Below are positions 63,415 to 64,000 of a stretch of DNA of 64,000 bases, piece by piece. The stretch's first letter is position 1, and every line of letters begins with the position of its first letter. The notes under the pieces are model-generated. The model was not told the origin of the DNA. It made no database searches and saw nothing but the letters and a program-made list of their open reading frames with translations. The stretch lies in assembly GCF_022410535.1 (NCBI RefSeq), contig NZ_JAKNBL010000001.1:372001-436000 (forward strand), in the 5' to 3' direction. This DNA comes from Pelotomaculum terephthalicicum JT. GTDB taxonomy: Bacteria > Bacillota > Desulfotomaculia > Desulfotomaculales > Pelotomaculaceae. Made by a program: the position numbers and the translations under genes.

Positions 63415-63424
63415 TCGGGGGATT
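63397..63424. terminator. Hairpin terminator after the phage remnant
   Basis: A 12-bp stem AATCCCCCGGTC/GATCGGGGGATT with a TTTT loop (one G-T pair), overlapping the stop of the remnant. Confidence 0.7.
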
Positions 63425-63655
63425 TAAAATGTATCCTTTGCAAGCAGATAAATTTACATAGCTCCTTGTTCGGGAGCGTTAAAAGAAACTGAAATAATAT
63501 GGACATGCCACATGGGACATGTTACAATATTTCTAAACAAAGAATGACATATACTGGTTATGCTCCTGACAGACTGGGCATAGATATTCTATGAACGAGA
63601 TGCCGGGGGTGTTAATATGGACGAGTCTCAGAAGAATCAAAAAGGAGGGAGAAAA

Positions 63656-63808
63656 ATGGCTACACAACTTCAACCAACGCCCATGCTTTACGGGAAAGAT
63701 GCTGATGCTGTTTTAGAACAGATTAGAAGGAAGCCGACTCCCGAACAAATTCGTAGAGCAAAAGAGCGTAATAAATTTTTCAAAAACATAAAGAAAAAAG
63801 GATTGTAA
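63656..63808 (+). CDS. Small basic protein, possible antitoxin partner of GNAT gene
   Basis: A 50-residue protein from ATG at 63656 with AAGGAGGG upstream. It starts MATQLQPTPMLYGKDADAVL and has a basic C-terminus (RRAKERNKFFKNIKKKGL). Unrecognised. It lies 10 bases before an acetyltransferase gene, the layout of GNAT toxin-antitoxin modules; it lacks a clear RHH or other DNA-binding motif. Confidence 0.6.
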   Translation: MATQLQPTPMLYGKDADAVLEQIRRKPTPEQIRRAKERNKFFKNIKKKGL

Positions 63809-63818
63809 TATTTAAACC

Positions 63819-64000
63819 ATGCCTGACATTAACCTAAAAGCAGTTTTATTAGTGAGGTTGTCAGAAGCAGAGTTGCCCGATCTCGAAGCATTTGATTGTG
63901 GCGATGCTGAAATGAACAGTTTTTTAAAGGATGAAGCTTATTCAGAGCAAGAATCTGGAATGAATAGCACAATCTTATTGTATTATCAAGGTGAGTTAGC
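63819..64000 (+). CDS. GNAT-family N-acetyltransferase, 3' end outside window
   Basis: The first 60 residues read LPDLEAFDCGDAEMNSFLKD then EAYSEQESGMNSTILLYYQGEL, the N-terminal half of a GNAT domain as found in TacT-like toxins. It runs off the right edge, so the acetyl-CoA motif is not seen. The small preceding gene suggests a two-gene module. Confidence 0.7.
   Translation, partial: MPDINLKAVLLVRLSEAELPDLEAFDCGDAEMNSFLKDEAYSEQESGMNSTILLYYQGEL

Overview
The window is a chromosomal replication-origin region from an anaerobic, spore-forming Firmicute. It fits a Desulfotomaculum/Pelotomaculum-type member of the Peptococcaceae. Evidence: sporulation genes (spoVT, yyaC, spo0M), clostridial Shine-Dalgarno sites with many TTG/GTG starts, a DsrC-type sulfur carrier with both C-terminal cysteines, an [FeFe] hydrogenase plus a divergent [NiFe] hydrogenase, FdhD, a CtsR/McsA/McsB/ClpC operon and an S-layer-type protein. 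The genus is inferred, not proven.

Layout. (a) 1-9.6 kb, mostly minus strand: a metal, sulfur and selenium handling region. It holds a YedE-like transporter fragment; a mrp - MOSC - gamma-carbonic anhydrase - NifX-like operon; a plus-strand unit with a Cys-rich MerR regulator, an unusual [NiFe] hydrogenase (small and large subunits) and a di-iron ferritin-like protein; and a minus-strand nifS - dsrC - fdhD sulfur-relay operon. (b) 9.7-14.1 kb: a SAM-I riboswitch with metX-metW, a CAP protein, a thioesterase and an M20 peptidase. (c) 14.2-23.3 kb, minus: a housekeeping run of rqcP, hup, yabN/mazG, spoVT, prsA-like foldase, mfd, a PrsW-like gene and pth. (d) 23.4-33.1 kb: accessory genes (PRC-barrel, SLH protein, a decayed mobile element with an intact XRE operon, [FeFe] hydrogenase with a TM1266-type regulator, YjbQ, ABC-F, YaaR) and several palindromic repeats. 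(e) 33.2-37.9 kb, minus: ctsR-mcsA-mcsB-clpC heat-shock operon with a CtsR box. (f) 38-47.6 kb, minus: gyrA, a small membrane protein, gyrB, remB, recF, dnaN, dnaA. (g) About 48-62 kb, plus: rpmH-rnpA-yidD-yidC-jag-mnmE-mnmG-rsmG-parA-parB, then ykvI, cvpA, an M18 peptidase, mscS and spo0M. (h) 62.2-64 kb: tRNA-Arg(CCT) followed by a deleted prophage remnant and a GNAT-type gene pair.

The strand switch at about 47.7 kb and the dnaA-dnaN spacer mark the origin. That spacer holds an AT-rich tract, four TAG trios and three DnaA boxes, laid out like the bacterial basal unwinding system. A perfect parS lies inside parB.

Most unusual observations: a cytoplasmic [NiFe] hydrogenase whose small subunit lacks the first two proximal-cluster cysteines and whose large subunit lacks the conserved Glu/His of the N-terminal RxEGH motif, followed by a di-iron protein; a short ORF with an in-frame TGA that runs into the start of a probable selenium transporter; a nifS-dsrC-fdhD operon that suggests a persulfide relay; and a palindromic repeat that supplies the stop codon of a neighbouring gene.
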